From NCBI GenBank assembly GCA_016271365.2, contig CM057456.1:1396829001-1396893000 (forward strand): a stretch of 64,000 nucleotides of DNA, written 5' to 3'. Source of the stretch: Neoceratodus forsteri (lineage: Eukaryota > Chordata > Ceratodontiformes > Ceratodontidae). The position numbers and the translations under genes are program-made. The notes beneath the pieces were generated by a model that ran no database searches, was not told the DNA's origin, and worked only from the letters and a program-made list of their open reading frames with translations. Positions 10,995 to 23,229 of the stretch are shown here, piece after piece; position 1 is the stretch's first letter; every line of letters begins with the position of its first letter.

Positions 10995-11185
10995 AGGACC
11001 AGGTGGGACACTGGGGATTGAGGCACTCGCACTCCAGTGCCAGAAGGGGGGGATGCACATCAAGGGACCAAAAGTGATACTGGGGACTGGGCCCCCCAGT
11101 GTCATGAGGGCAGTGTACATCAAGGGACCAGAAGTGACCCGGAGACTGGGCCCCCCAGTGTCACAAGGGGGGGTGCACATCGCAG
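10995..11185 (+). repeat. ~66-bp tandem repeat, about 3 copies
   Basis: Units share CATCAAGGGACC and GACTGGGCCCCCCAGTGTCA. Two clear copies and one diverged upstream copy (10997-11060) are visible. Confidence 0.75.
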
Positions 11186-12115
11186 AGAACCTCTATACTG
11201 TAATTGTATCCTGGCTGATTCAGAAAAAGGACTCCATTCAGAACCTCTGATGTGACATCAAATAATGGAATTGAATAATGGAATTATGACTTTTTAAATG
11301 GTTGCCAGACCAAGAAAAATTAGCAATCTGATTTGAATATTCCAGGCTGAGTGAGAATGTTTTAGAGTTTAAAAGGCACTCAGTAATGGTTCCTTCCTTT
11401 GCATAGTTGGGGGGGCTGTTGCTCGGATCTGATCCTGACATCAGTTGCCAACGGGGAGAAGCAAAAGAGCTGTCTGGGCTGATGGATGAAGCTGCACACT
11501 GCGCTTGCACCAACCCCAGACTCCATCACCAAGGTGAGCAGGGTTGAGGGAGAGATGGACACTGTCGTCCAGGGGCTAGAGTGAAGATTCAGGCCGTGGC
11601 ACGGACATTTCACTACAGTAGAAGTATTTACAGAGCTTTTTAAATTAAAACCACTTCCATTGTCAGGCTGATAATGACACCACTCAGCTACCTGCTGGGT
11701 GGTGTCATGCAGAAAGTAATGCCAGTCATCCTGTGATAGGAATGGCTCACTCTTTTTAACTATGTAAAGTTTCCTTCGGAAAAAGAGAACAGTGTTGTGA
11801 TCAGCCTCATTGGTCATTGGTTTGTCATTGTCGAGCCCACTCCAGCCTGAGCTGCATTGGACCCCACAGTGACACACCTCTGAAACCCGATTACTGTAGC
11901 AAGGTGTTTGCTGTGCATGTATACATAAGCAAACATAAAAGGAATTTTAACAAGCTTTGTTGGAGCCTGTTATTCCATGTCGTTTGATGCAAATTCTCCC
12001 TCACAGACCCTGAGCACAAGGCAAACACGTTTTGGCTGGGTTGGCGATTAGGGAACTTTTGTGATTCTGCATTAAAAATTAAAAGCAATGCCAGAGGTGG
12101 CAGAAAGCTCAGCTG
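11186..12115. other. No recognised element; unassigned open frame on minus strand
   Basis: A 165-codon open frame (11380-11877, -) has no motif I recognise and no splice or promoter context. The rest is unremarkable. Confidence 0.3.
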
Positions 12116-12726
12116 GTAGGATATTGAAGGGAAAAGGATCCAGTATGGTTCACGGATGAAGTAAAGATGGCAGGAAGAGCCAAAAGGAGAGCATTCTTAT
12201 AGTATAAAAGGAGCCAAAGGGGGAAGATAAGGAAAAGTACCTAAAGACAATAAAGGTAGCCAGCAGTAAGGTAAAGGAAGCAAAGGTGGAGGCGGAACTC
12301 TGGCTTGTGGTGGGAGTGAAGCAAGGAGATAAGGCATTCTTCAGGTACATCTGTTAGAAGCATAGTAGCGTTAAAGGGGCTATAGTGAGGCTGAAAAGAG
12401 AGGAACATTGGAGGAAAGGGACATAGGAAAAGCAGAGATACCGAACAGATATTTGTGTTCAGTATTTGCTTGGGAGAAGGATGAGACACTACTAGAATGT
12501 GAAGTATAGAGGAAGGGAGCAAGTGCTCAAACAGCATGGGCAAAATAACAGGGACAAGGGTGCTGGAAAATCTTAAAAGGTTACAATGAGATCATCTATG
12601 GGATGCGGCGGCTCACACCTGAGGATACTTAAGGAGGCAGCAAAGGTGATAGCAGGGTCACTTGCAGACATATTCAACTGCTCGCTGGCCATGGAGGTGG
12701 TCTCTAGGGACTGAAGAACAGCGGAC

Positions 12727-12974
12727 TTGGTACCTCTACACAAGAGTGGATGGAAGGATGAACCAGTGAACTATAGACCTGTCAGCTTGACATCTTTAGT
12801 GCAAAAGATTATGCAGTCTATACTAAAGAAAGAACTAGTGGACTTCCTGGAAGAAAATGGGCTACAGGTCCCCAAACAATGTGGTTCCACAAGGGGAAGG
12901 TCTTGCCAGATGAATCTGGAAACCTTTTTCAACTGGGTGACCGGGGCAGCCAATATGGGCAGACAGTCTATATA
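12727..12974 (+). pseudogene. CR1-like reverse transcriptase N-terminal fragment
   Basis: This segment of a non-LTR reverse transcriptase shows PLHKSGWKDEPVNYRPVSLT, matching the P-KSG---NYRPVSLTS signature of CR1-group RT. It then reads KELVDFLEENGLQVPKQCGS (Q-GFR-GRS region, with GFR replaced). The frame is interrupted after FFNWVTGA by a DNA transposon at 12975. The original frame continues at 13342 with SKAFDSVPH, the RT A motif (F-x-x-x-FD-V-H). It is a fragment and inactive. Confidence 0.8.
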
Positions 12975-13333
12975 CAAGGCCCCTGGGATTCTGCGATTCT
13001 GCCATTGTGGAATTGTCTGCAGAATTTGCATCATGCCGCAGAATTCATGTAGTACCACAGAATTCATTGTTTTTGGTGAACTTTCATTCAAATATACAGT
13101 TTTTCCATAGTGCCAGGCTCCCGTACCCATCTTGTTTATCCTGAAGCCCCTTCTGTTTGCTTGGCATGTGATGTCACCGATGACATCACATCATATTTTA
13201 GTGAATGGCAGAACTGCATTCTGCCACAGAAATGAATAAACCATGCCACAGAAATCAGAAAATGCTGCCGTAGAAGTCTAGGAGCCCTGCTGCAGAAATC
13301 AGAAAATGCTGCCACAGAGCACTAGGGGCCCTG
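12975..13333. mobile_element. hAT-like MITE, 359 bp, inserted in CR1
   Basis: Flanks carry an 8-bp duplication with one mismatch, TCTATATA (12967-12974) and TTTATATA (13334-13341). Ends are CAAGGCCCCTGGG and, reverse-complemented, CAGGGCCCCTAGT, hAT-like termini. Removing it rejoins the CR1 frame, which proves insertion. Internally a phrase CAGAAATCAGAAAATGCTGC is duplicated. No transposase is encoded. Confidence 0.83.
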
Positions 13334-13419
13334 TTTATATAGTATACTTGGACTTCAGCAAGGCCTTTGACTCAGTCCCCCACAGGGAGCTGGCTGGCCT
13401 ACCATCACAGAAGTAGCAT

Positions 13420-15880
13420 TACCATTTTAGATGGCAAAGCAGTGCTAGTGTTACATTTCACGATCCCCATGACCCAAGTTTCAAGTGAACTCTGGGTCAT
13501 CCGAAATCGACGGGTGGAGGAGAAGGATAAGCATCCAAAGGACCGCTTTTCTCTGGGGAGAGAGGGGGATCTGGCAGCCAGCAGTACTCTGACCCCTAGC
13601 GATAGGAAGGAGTAGGTGCATCTTGGATCAGCATGGGTTCAGGGATGGGTGGAATGGCGGACGTCTGCAGATCGGGTGCAGGAGTGCACAAGACGTGCTG
13701 ACATCACTGCATGTGGTCTTTTAGCTTTTTGTACTATTGAAGGGTGTGGCAGGATGAGAATGTCAACATAAAATTTTAAAAAAAATGTATTCTTTTCACT
13801 CTGTCCTATTCTCTTAAACTTTTCTGTCTATCCTTAATTTCTTGTCAGGGTGGCCAACCTGACAGTTCTGTTCTGTCTGTGCTATACCTTTAATCTGTTG
13901 TCATTCTAGCCATCAAAACTGCCACATGAAGTTAAAAGCAGATCCCCTTTAAAGCCTCCTGCTATGTAAATTCTGTGGAAGATTTTGAATCCCCCCAAGA
14001 AACAAGAGTGTTTCCAACACCAGAGCAGATTGCCATATAGCCCCATTTTAAAGCGAGTCTCTGCAAGACTGGAAGATGAGCAAGCAGGCTGTTGCAAGGG
14101 AGAAAGTAAACTCTCCCTGCAGCCGCTCGCTGTAGATCTCACTCTGCTGCCTGAAAAACAAAGAAATTAAATAAAAAGTTAAAATAAGTACTGCAGCATT
14201 AGTGCAGACTGTTCCTGTGTATAAAAACATGATTTGGGGTGTTTGACTTGTTATTGTGTTGTTTAAAGCTACCAAGAAGTGAAGTACAGTATGGGGAGTG
14301 AAATAGTGCAATGTTTGCCGACTGCTGAAATGGCAGAGCTGTTGTGGGGGTAGGGGTGGGGTGGAGAAATGTAAAACATAAAAATATGTTTAAATACAGT
14401 TATAGCACAGTAAATTAAGGATAATAATAATACTAGGCTCTTTTTGGAATGTATGCAGAGAATAAAAATGTGTTCAAATGAAGTAAAGGTATAAGTAGAA
14501 CAACTAAGCCAAGTAACAAATTTAAGGGATAAATAAACAAGGCTGAATAGTGATAGAGTTACTCTGGCTTCCCAGAATAAATAGAGGAGTGGCCCTTACT
14601 CTGTTTTATCTGGGAAGATTAGAGTCCTCTATAAACAAGTTTGATTTTCTTGGTTTCTTTGCCTGAAATGGTGGCAGGTAGCAAGAGATGGCTTCTATAG
14701 AGCTGGCAGCCGAGAAAATGGCTGCTAATAGAGAAGTGGTGTGGTGATGTCATTGAAAGGGGAGGGGCTAAAAAGGTCCTTGATGATGCTTTCACCACCA
14801 GTTAAAGTTCCTCTAAGTTAAAATGAGTTCTTATAGAGTATTACTAATATTATTCTGAAAAAGACATAATAAGCTTTAGATTTAGAGAATTTGAAGTCTT
14901 ATCTTAAGTTCCAGTGTAGAGGAATAAGGTTTTTTGGTATAATTGATAGTCACATGTCAATGATGTCATGATTATTGTACTATATTAACCTCCCCACCAG
15001 GAAGCTAATTCAGGTGTGCTGGTCAGTTTCTTCTGACCAAGCAAGGGAGAGGGGTATGAGTGCCTAACACCAGAGTGGAGAAAAATGTTGAATATACAGA
15101 GAAGAGCAAGGAGTCTGAGGAAAGACTAGCCTGATTATTTTTTTGTTTGTTGTTATTTTGGTGTGAAAGTTTAAACACCCATTTCTTTTCTGTAAATATT
15201 TTTTGAACAGTTAATTTTTGTTATCATTTTTGGAAAATAAAATGATAAACGCTACACCAGCGTTTTTTATTCACTTGATTTAAGGACTGGTGTCTGTTAT
15301 TGAACCCACACGCTTACAAAGGTGCATGCTGGCAGTGATATGAATGTGTGCAAGAATGTGGCAGAGCTGGACTCAGTGGGTAGAGGAATTTGGATTTTGG
15401 AAATGCCTGTCTTGGAAGGATGGAATGAACCCTTAGCCAGAAAAGAAAGAGCTTCCATAAACATGAAAGAAAAGCTGTACATTTCAATGAATTGAGACCT
15501 GCGGTAAAAGCATCCTCCTTAATCTGTTCTGATAGAAAAATCAAATTGTACAAATTAATGGAGATATACATATACTGTATAAGATAACATTGTCTGCACT
15601 GATCCCTCAGATTAACGTCCAAAAGAGAATGCAGGGTCAGTTGCTTTGAAGTAGGGTTTATTATTCACAGATGTGATTTGCAAACCTCTGCAAGTATCTT
15701 AATTTACTGAATTAAGGAATTTAATCAGATTTTTTTAATTTGGCTACCTAGAATTTGGTGTAGGCTAGTGACTTTTTTTGACTGGTAGATAAAGTAGATA
15801 AAGTGGCTACCCCCAATGTAGAGCACTGTGATGCTGGATAATGAGGTGTCTGCAGCAGCAAAACTGTCCCTCTCCCTAAT
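13420..15880. other. No recognised gene
   Basis: AT-rich sequence with short open frames only. No LINE, SINE or DNA-element signature was recognised. An AT-rich tract and small homopolymer runs are present near 13770 and 15140. Confidence 0.4.
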
Positions 15881-15883
15881 TAA

Positions 15884-16250
15884 AAGCCGTGTTACACGCC
15901 CGGACTTTGCAGCGCATCAACCCATGTGCATTGGTTGATGCACTGCAAAGATGTAATGGACACATTCAGAAGTGCTGCAAGTGTGGCTCAGATTAATTTT
16001 CTGCACCAACTCAGTTGTTGGTACCCGTATCAGAGCGAGTGCAGTAACGGGTGTGTACATTTGCTGCACTCACTCCACTCTTTCCCGTGTCTTCTGGCAT
16101 CCTCCTGGGCATTTGCAACCTCCTTGGAATGACCTGCAGCATTGTGGGGCCGGGTTGTGTAAATGGTGGATTGCAGGCAGAACAGTCACTGCAGCGGGAA
16201 GGGAGCAGTTTAAATGCCAGAGTGCTGCAGCTGTGTAAACATGGCTAAAA
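15884..16250. mobile_element. Candidate MITE with internal hairpin
   Basis: The left end TAAAAGCCGTGTTACAC and the reverse-complemented right end TTTAGCCATGTTTACAC are imperfect inverted repeats ~365 bp apart. Near the left end lies a strong hairpin: CTTTGCAGCGCATCAACC (15905-15922) pairs with GGTTGATGCACTGCAAAG (15933-15950) with one mismatch. The target duplication is unclear, so the superfamily is not assigned. Confidence 0.38.
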
Positions 16251-18200
16251 ACAAGTATGGAATAACACATGACTTGGTGTGTGGTTAAAATGCTAAATTA
16301 CTGCACACCCCAACAGCTAGGCTGGGAGCAGCTATGTGCCTTCAACCACCTGGGAAGTGCGGTAATTCAAAGCATTGCCACACTCTATGGAGGGTGTTAT
16401 AACCACAGTAAGTCCTCCTAGGGAGTATGGCAATTCATTACCACTCTTTCTGCAGGGTGGTGTGTGCAAAGGAACAAAAAGCACAATCTGAACTATGAAG
16501 TAATGTGAAATTAATGCAGTCATGTGTCTAGTTATAATTATCAGATAGCTTGCTTCATCCAAGTCATTTATAAAAGCATTAACATATACAGTAATGTTAC
16601 TTGTCTGTCTTCGTATTATTGAGAGTAGTATTGCCATTATTATGTTCGCCGTGCACGCTAGCGCAGGTTTAGCATTTTGCTATGTACAGGGTTTTAAGAG
16701 GGTGTGTCACGGTGGTCCAATGCAGGAGATATCTATAAGGGGCTTGACCAATAATCAGCAAGCCTGACCATGACACTGTTCATGCATGAAAGTGCATGGA
16801 CTTCAAAACAATGTGCTAACAGACACATTCATAAATCAGCTCTTTCAGCAAGCACAGCTGATCTCATCATGTACTTTTAGCCTGCCTGCTCCATCCCTCC
16901 TCAACATTACAGGAATGAAAAATGAAACAGCTTGTTAAATATATTGGTTTCTATTAAACTGGAGATTAGTTTACCCCTTCAAAATGCAACAACTTGCACA
17001 TTTAAATACTTAGCATTTAAACATTTTCATGCTACTAGTTTCAGTTGAGGCAGGCATTCTCTTTCAGGAAAGATTCATGCCTCATAAATGTCGCCTTTCC
17101 AGCAAGGAATTTCCTAAAAAGATTTACAAAGGTTTTTTAACCTCTTAAGACACTATCTGATAAGCACTGTCTCAGACATCATTTACTATAGCAGAAGACA
17201 TCTGTAAAGAACTGTTATCTTTTGTTATTAATTTTACTATGCTTTTGGAAAAAAAAATACAGTACTTATATTGGGCATTAGATGGCAAACACATAATGAA
17301 ATTGTTAGCCCTGACAACAGCCACCTTTTCTGGTTTCATTTCTAAGTGCATAGCACAACCAGCAGTATCTAGAATGCATGTTAGTGTAGTAGAAGACAGC
17401 TGCTACTTTAACCCCTAAGAAAAGTAAGGAATGGTATAATTTGTTACTCCTTTTACTATGCTTTTTGAGAAAAAATATTTATAATGAGCTACAGCAAACA
17501 CATACACACATATACTGTACACCATCCTCATGCCACAACATTTGAAATAAATACTGATATCAATATGTTATAAAACAGTAAAAAGCGGTTTATGTCAGTC
17601 TTGGTTATGTGGAACACAGTGAAGTCCAGTTTACAGTAGATTTCCTTTAAATATTTCTTATCCTATATTTTGTATCCTGGATAGCACTGGGGAGATGCTA
17701 CATCTCATTCTCATACGGATCTTCATTTTACACATTTTTACACTGTATTTACTCAGGATGTCCCAGATTAGATGCAATACCTTGTTTTCAGTGGGGTCAT
17801 GATTACCATTTTTATAATGTATTTATTCAGGTAGCCTGGTCCAGATGTAAAATATTTTCAGCGTGTTCTGATTTTATGCAAAGCAGCATAATGTCGTGTA
17901 GATGTAGAGCTCCACTGAAAATAAGATGCTACGTCTTCTGTGAACTATCTAGGCTAAATATATAGCAATCAGCAGGCATATTCTAGGAAAACACATTGTA
18001 AAAATGTGTAAAAGGAAGACCCCGTTGAAACTGCCTCTCAGCAGATCTGCATTGTGCAAATTAATTAGAAATAATGGGTGAAAGGCAGACCACACTGTAA
18101 GTGATATTTTACAGGATACGCTAGTTGAGTTTCGATATATCATACATCAAATCTCAACTGGCATATCTCAAAAAATTCAATATTTAGAATGGTTTAAATG
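16251..18200. other. No gene; AT-rich, with diverged local duplications
   Basis: Two phrases suggest old tandem duplications: TTTTACTATGCTTTT recurs at about 17231 and 17452. A TGTATTTA(C/T)TCAGG..GAT..TTTTCAG phrase recurs at about 17744 and 17818; the latter wording is reminiscent of an L2 tail. Nothing coding was recognised. Confidence 0.4.
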
Positions 18201-18202
18201 CT

Positions 18203-19390
18203 TTACCAAAATGAAATAAATATTGTAAATATCGACTTGGCTAGTCTTTCCTCATAGATCTTATCCCATATGCCCTGCGCCATTGTAGTTGCCCTCCACT
18301 GCACCGCCTCCATCTTGTCTATGTTTTTTCTCAGATGGGGCCTCCAGAACTGGATGCAGTATTCCAGGTGCGATCTCATGAGTGTCTTATACAGAGGCAA
18401 GATGACCTTCCTCTTTGTACTCCTGACACCCCGCCCTGTGCATCCAAGTATCTGGCTAGCCTTTATAGCTGCCTTATCGCACTGCCTAGTTTCTTTTAGG
18501 TCCTATGAGATAACTCCCAAGTCCCCTTCCTGCTTTGTGACTGTCAGTACCTTCCCACGTAGTTTGTGCTTTGCCCCTGGTTTCTTGTGCCCTATCTGCA
18601 TGATCCTGCACTTCTTTGCATTGAATCCCAGCTGCTATTCTTCAGACCATTTCACCATTTTTTTTATTGTGTTTATGCCCCAATTTTTTCCCCGTTTTCA
18701 CCCGACTCCCTGTGCTACAGCCATGCGTGCATCTGTGGTGGCACACACATGCTGAGGTTCCACAGCACCCTCCCTGTGTTTGCCACCTGCCTGCCTGTGC
18801 TACCCTCAGGCCTCCACCTGGGGGCAGTTGAACTGCAAGGGTGATAGGGTCCCCCCCCAGGAGAGGAGAGCTGCCTTGTGGCTGCTCAGTCCTGCTCCCT
18901 CCCTCCCCTAGCCAGCCTTAGGCGACCTGGGCTCACTCCCAAACCCGGGTCGCTGGCATAGCATGAGGTATGGCATTCAGCAGCTTAACCCTCCAGCGTC
19001 ACGGGCTGGCTCTCCAGTTTTTAAGATCTTCCATCATTCTTTCAACACCCCTAGCATGTCCACCCTACTGCATACCTTTGTATCCTCTGTGAGAAATGCC
19101 TTCCCCTCTAGTCCCTCTGCAATGTCCCCAATAAAGACATTGAAGAGGACCAACCCTGACACCCTGCTTGTCACCTGTCCCTCTCCAGAGTACTCCTGTT
19201 TACCACAGCCCTCTGATTCCTACCATTCAGCCAGTTCTCCACCCACAGAACTATTTTAGGATCCATCCCTAGGCTGCGCAGTTTGTTATTCAGTCTTCTA
19301 TGGGGGACGGTGTCAAAGGCCTTTCTGAAGTCCAGATAGGCCACATCCACCGCACCTCCCTGGTCCTACCTTAGTTACCCAGTCATGGAG
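18203..19390 (-). mobile_element. CR1 LINE fragment (-), split by family U insert
   Basis: Minus strand 18400-18203 reads LYKTLMRSHLEYCIQFWRPH then KMEAVQ-RATTMAQG, the classic C-terminal end of CR1 ORF2. Further 5', the plus-strand wording parallels that of the longer CR1 at 31.9-32.7 kb step by step (for example GGCCTCCAGAACTGGATGCA, and AGTCCAGATAGGCCACATCC near 19330). This confirms the same family. The RT core with YADD is decayed. An insert occupies 18669-19015. The 161-codon plus-strand open frame over 18270-18755 is an antisense shadow. Confidence 0.82.
18669..19015 (+). mobile_element. Unclassified repeat family U, copy inserted in CR1
   Basis: GC-rich block that interrupts the CR1 between GACCATTTCACCATTTTTTT and TTTTTAAGATCTTCCATCA, which are adjacent in related CR1 copies. 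It ends CACGGGCTGGCTCTCCAG before a T-run, like the copy at 9.0-9.49 kb. It also shares an AAACCCGGGTCGCTGGCA-like block with the copies at 9.43 and 36.26 kb. Confidence 0.55.
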
Positions 19391-19481
19391 TAGATTAGTA
19401 CAAAGAGTTAGTGCAAAACACAGTGCTTGTCCAAAATACCGTAAAAGTTAGGCTTAGATGTATAATAAATAAATGCCATTT

Positions 19482-19624
19482 CTAGGGACATGGATATGTT
19501 GTTCATCCACACTTATTGGCAGGTTCCTTGCCGCTTTAAATCTTGCCGGAAGGTCTTCAAGCTGGCTCCTCCCACCCACCCGGGTGGTAAAACTCTCGGC
19601 TCCGGCCCATGATGCCAGATCTTC
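19482..19624 (+). repeat. DIRS left inverted terminal repeat
   Basis: It begins around TAGGGACATGGATATG and continues through TGTTGTTCATCCACACTTAT to GATGCCAGATCTTCC. Its reverse complement is found at 25118-25257 with only about three differences over the shared ~120 bp. Confidence 0.92.
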
Positions 19625-19752
19625 CTTACCGCTTGGAAGCTCAGGTTCCCTCCTTAACGCGCTGCGTTTAAGACTGGTTCCTAATTCTTTGAAAGTTCGA
19701 AATCAAAAGTTTTTGCTAAAAAGACTTCGGTCTTCTTCTCCTCGCGGCTGCG

Positions 19753-21850
19753 ATGGACAAATCGACTCCCGGTTTTCAGAGGTGCCCTTGCGGGCAGAAG
19801 ATGTCTAGGACGGATCCGCACTCCACGTGCGTCTACTGCCTGGGCCTTGAGCACGACCCGCAGGCCTGCGACTTGTGCTCTTCCTTTTCGGCCTACGTCC
19901 TTGAAGACCGTGCTGCCCGATTACAACTGGGGCGCCCAGAGAAAAGAATTCCACCGGTGAAATCTAAAGAGGCTCGATTGGCGGTGTCCGGCGGGCTCGG
20001 CGGATCAGCTAGAGCAGATGATGCGTCCTCGAAGAGGAGGCGGCGGGCAGCTTCTACCTCGGCTCTGCCGGCATTTGTCCGCTCTCTCCTCGGTGCCTCG
20101 TGCTCGACTTCTTTTAGGAGCTTTTGTCTGACCCTCTTGACCAAGGGTGAGGGTCCAACTTCTTCGGGACCTTTTTCCAGGTCCAAAAGAGCAAAAGTAA
20201 GTCTCTCCGTCGGCGCTCTTGGGAGGCGGAAAGATCCCCTCCCTTGTCGACAGTGGAACTTGAGTGACCCCTCAGCTCGGCCACTGGCTTCACGGTGTCC
20301 CGTCAGACCAATGTTGACGAGACTCCCGTCGACACGGTTGAGATTTTCACGACCCATTAGGCAGGTTGGTCGGCTGGAAGCTTGAATCCCTCTCCCTGGT
20401 TCCCCGGTGGGGAGTTGAGATCCCATCGGCTCGTCTATGCCTCCGGTTCCGGAACCTTGATTAGGATCGTCCGAGCGAGCGAGGTGCCGATTCCGACACT
20501 TCTCCTCGCCTTCCTCGGCCTAGTCGAGACTCTCGGTCTCGGTCCCGGACATCCTCAGCGGTCCAACCGATCCTGCCCGTGAAGCGTCTCGATCTCGGCA
20601 CCGTGACAGCGCCGCTCTTCCTCTTCCTTGGACGAGGGAGGCTTGGCGCAAGTTGTGTGTCGATGCGAGGAACATGTGGCAACAGCTCCTTTTGACCGGG
20701 AATAAGCAAACCCAGTCGTCTTCCCGGCCATTAAGTGGCTGTCACTGGAGCAGCGAAACAACCCCTCGTTGTAGTCGAGCCTGTTCTCAGGCGGTTGTTG
20801 ACCAATTCCAACTCCCCACCGATTCTGGTGGAACCTCCGCCTCCACAGCCATTAGTTGGGGCTCCGACCAAAAATTCTCGGTCGGCTTTGGGTTTGCCCC
20901 ATAGGCTGTCTGTCACCCTCACTCCCGATAAACCTCGGCAGGTGGAGGGTGGCTCAGGCCCGAGGCAGCTCTTTGAGGACTCTTCTGAGTCGATGGTGGT
21001 TCCTCCCTCTTCTCCAAGCGCATGGACTTGGAGTCCTCGGGAGGAGCAGTCAATGGGCGATAGCCCTTCATCCCTTCTTAGGGTTGCTTCGACTCATCTG
21101 AGGTCCACGGATGAAGCTCCGAACCCGTTTCTAAGCAGGCCAGGTATCCCTCATGGAATTCTGGACGAGGATTCTCCTCGGAGGCCTTTCCGGTGGCGAA
21201 GCCATAGTGGGTCCGGCCTTGGAACTTTGGCAGCGTCCTGCTTCCTGCCCTGCGCCTTCGGCCAGGTTGGCCAGGAAGTATGCGGTCCCTACCGGTTCCC
21301 TGTCCGGTTTTTCGGAACACCCCTCGGCCGAGGGTTGGTTACCGACAGCGTTTTCCGGCGTGCCAGGGCATGAGGATTGGACAAACCTCCTGACAAGGAA
21401 TCCAAGAAATTGGATTATGCCGGGCGAAAAGTCTATGCTCGTCCTCTCTCGGCCCGTCAGGCCAGTTCGCCGATCCTCATGGCACATTTTCTCACGCCCT
21501 GTTGGGCTCCTTGGATGAGTTGTCCTCATCTTCCCGCGAATCTGCAGACTACGGTCAGGCAGGTGCAGGACCAGGGCAGGGCAGTGGCCAAACAGCAGCT
21601 CCAGACTGCGTTGAACATCGAGGACTCATGTGCAGGTCTGTGGCGGCTGCAGTGGCCATCGTCATCTGGCTTGGCTGAGGATATCCACCTTTACCTCGGA
21701 TACCCAGCAAAGTTGGCGGATGTTCCCTTTTGTGGACTGACCTCTTGGCCCTGGGGTGGAAGGTCACCTGCAGAGGATCGAGGAGTCCAATGCTACCTTG
21801 GACTCGGTCTCTTCCACTCAGAAGGACAAAGGCCGCAAGCCACAGCCTAA
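19753..21850 (+). pseudogene. DIRS gag-like ORF1 (frameshifted)
   Basis: The start codon at 19753 follows a purine context after the left repeat. The first frame (210 codons to 20385) has the N-terminal block CPCGQKMSRTDPHSTCVYCL, then HDPQACDLC. This Cys-rich CG-KMSRTDPH--C--CLG-DH motif is typical of DIRS ORF1 in amphibians and reptiles. Downstream the frame is lost. Ser/Pro-rich segments in other frames (20735-21373, 21377-21850) probably continue the same protein, with NEXT-like low complexity and 'SPREEQ'-type stretches. At least two frameshifts occur. Function is the particle-like nucleoprotein role inferred for DIRS ORF1; no catalytic motif is expected. Confidence 0.8.
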
Positions 21851-21856
21851 GCCCTT

Positions 21857-22960
21857 TTGTCCTTCTCGCCCTGGCGCCCAGCCCAGCAACGCCAGGCCAG
21901 CAGGCCTGACCTTGGTATCCCAAACCCAGCTGCCGGCTTCCTCCAACAGGAAGCAGGGAGAAGGCCCAGGAGGTCCCTCAGCGGTCCTCCTCCAAGCCTG
22001 CCCAGTGACGGGCTGAGAGGTGTCGCCCCCATCCCTGTCACCTCACCCCTGGTTCCCCCATGGGGGGACGGCTCAGACACTTCCTTTCCGCCTGGTCCGC
22101 TGTTACCACGGACAGGTGGGTACTGGAGGTGGTGGGAAAAGGCCTACCTCTGGAATTCGAGGCAGGCCCCGCCCTTCAGAGCCGTCGCACCTCGGGGGGC
22201 CTTGGGGTCCGCAGCCTCACTGGCGGCTCGCCGAGCCGACATCGCTCTCCTCCTCCAAAAGGAGGTGATCACGAAGGTGGAGGACCCCCCTTCAGACCCA
22301 GGATTCGTGTCCAGGTATTTCCTGGTTCCGAAACGGACGGGGGGCTGGCGCCCCATTCTCGACCTACACGACCTGAACAACTTCCTAAGGTCTTGAACCT
22401 TCAGGATGGTCACTCTGGCGCAGATAATACCATCTCTGGAACACGGCTTGTGGTTCTGCTCTCTGGACCTACAGGGCCGTGTTCTTTCACATCTATCCGT
22501 CCGTCACATTGGAGATTCCTCCGCTCGAGCGGAGGGATCTCTGAGTTCAAGCCATGCCCTTCGCTTATCTCCAGCTCCCAGGGTCTTCACCAAATGCATA
22601 GCAGTGGTGACAGCATTCCTGCGGCACCGAGGGGTCGGGTGTACCTTACCTGGACGATTGGCTGATAGCAGCCTCCTCCAGGCGGGAGGTGGAGGCGGTC
22701 AGAGATCTGCCCTCCAGGTTTGCTCTCAAGTTGGCCTTCTCATCAACGAGGCCAAGTCGAACTCGAGCAAGCAGGTGATCCTGTTCATCGGGGCAGAGCT
22801 CGACTCTCTTCGAGCCAGAGCACGGCTCCCGGCGGACAGGGCCGAGGTTCTTACCTCCTTTGCCCAATCATTTCTGGTTGGGCAATCGCGCCCTGCCCGG
22901 GACTTCCTGCACTTCTGGGTCTCATGGTGGCCTGTACCAGCGTGGTCCATTGGGCCCGCT
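21857..22960 (+). pseudogene. DIRS reverse transcriptase (frameshifted)
   Basis: The first frame (21857-22396) ends with VEDPPSDPGFVSRYFLVPKR and GGWRPILDLHDLNNFL, the RT finger motif of DIRS. After a stop at 22396 the next frame gives IIPSLEHGLWFCSLDLQ (palm motif A region, SLDL). The catalytic YLDD (YLDDWLI, 22647-22658) is present but in a third frame. The thumb region follows with GLLINEAKSN and LFIGAELDS (about 22735-22810). Three frames are needed to read one RT, so this copy cannot make an intact enzyme. The motif order and spacing match the family. Confidence 0.88.
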
Positions 22961-23229
22961 GGCACATGCGCCCCCTTCAGTGGGGACTGGCCAGCCAGTG
23001 GTCACGACGCTGTGATCCTTTGGACCAGCTAGTGATAGTGACCCAGGAGATGTGGAGCGCTCTCCAGTGGTGGACGGTTCCATTCCATCTGCAGGAGGGC
23101 ATCCCGTTTGTCCGCTGAGCAGCGGTCTCTCTGCTCGACCCGATGCCTCTCCGATGGGTTGGGGTGCCCATCTGGGGGCAGCTGAGTGCCACGGCCTCTG
23201 GTCCCAGGGGAGTCGATACCATATCAACC

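Larger units (their letters stand above)
12120..13415 (+). mobile_element. CR1/L3-like LINE fragment, split by a MITE
   Basis: The plus strand carries decayed ORF2 coding sequence from the linker between endonuclease and RT (about 12120-12700, including an SVFAWE-like stretch). It runs into early RT: VPLHKSG, NYRPVSLTSLVQKIM, FLEENGLQVPKQCGSTRGRSC (12727-12950). The reading resumes after the inserted MITE with LDFSKAFDSVPHREL-like sequence (13342-13400). The element then fades; the YADD-containing part is missing. Stops and frameshifts occur throughout. Confidence 0.78.

Noticed and set aside
11380..11877. 165-codon minus-strand frame as a gene
   Set aside because: No motif, promoter or splice evidence; length is compatible with chance.
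18270..18755. 161-codon plus-strand frame with hydrophobic stretches
   Set aside because: Antisense to recognisable CR1 ORF2 sequence.
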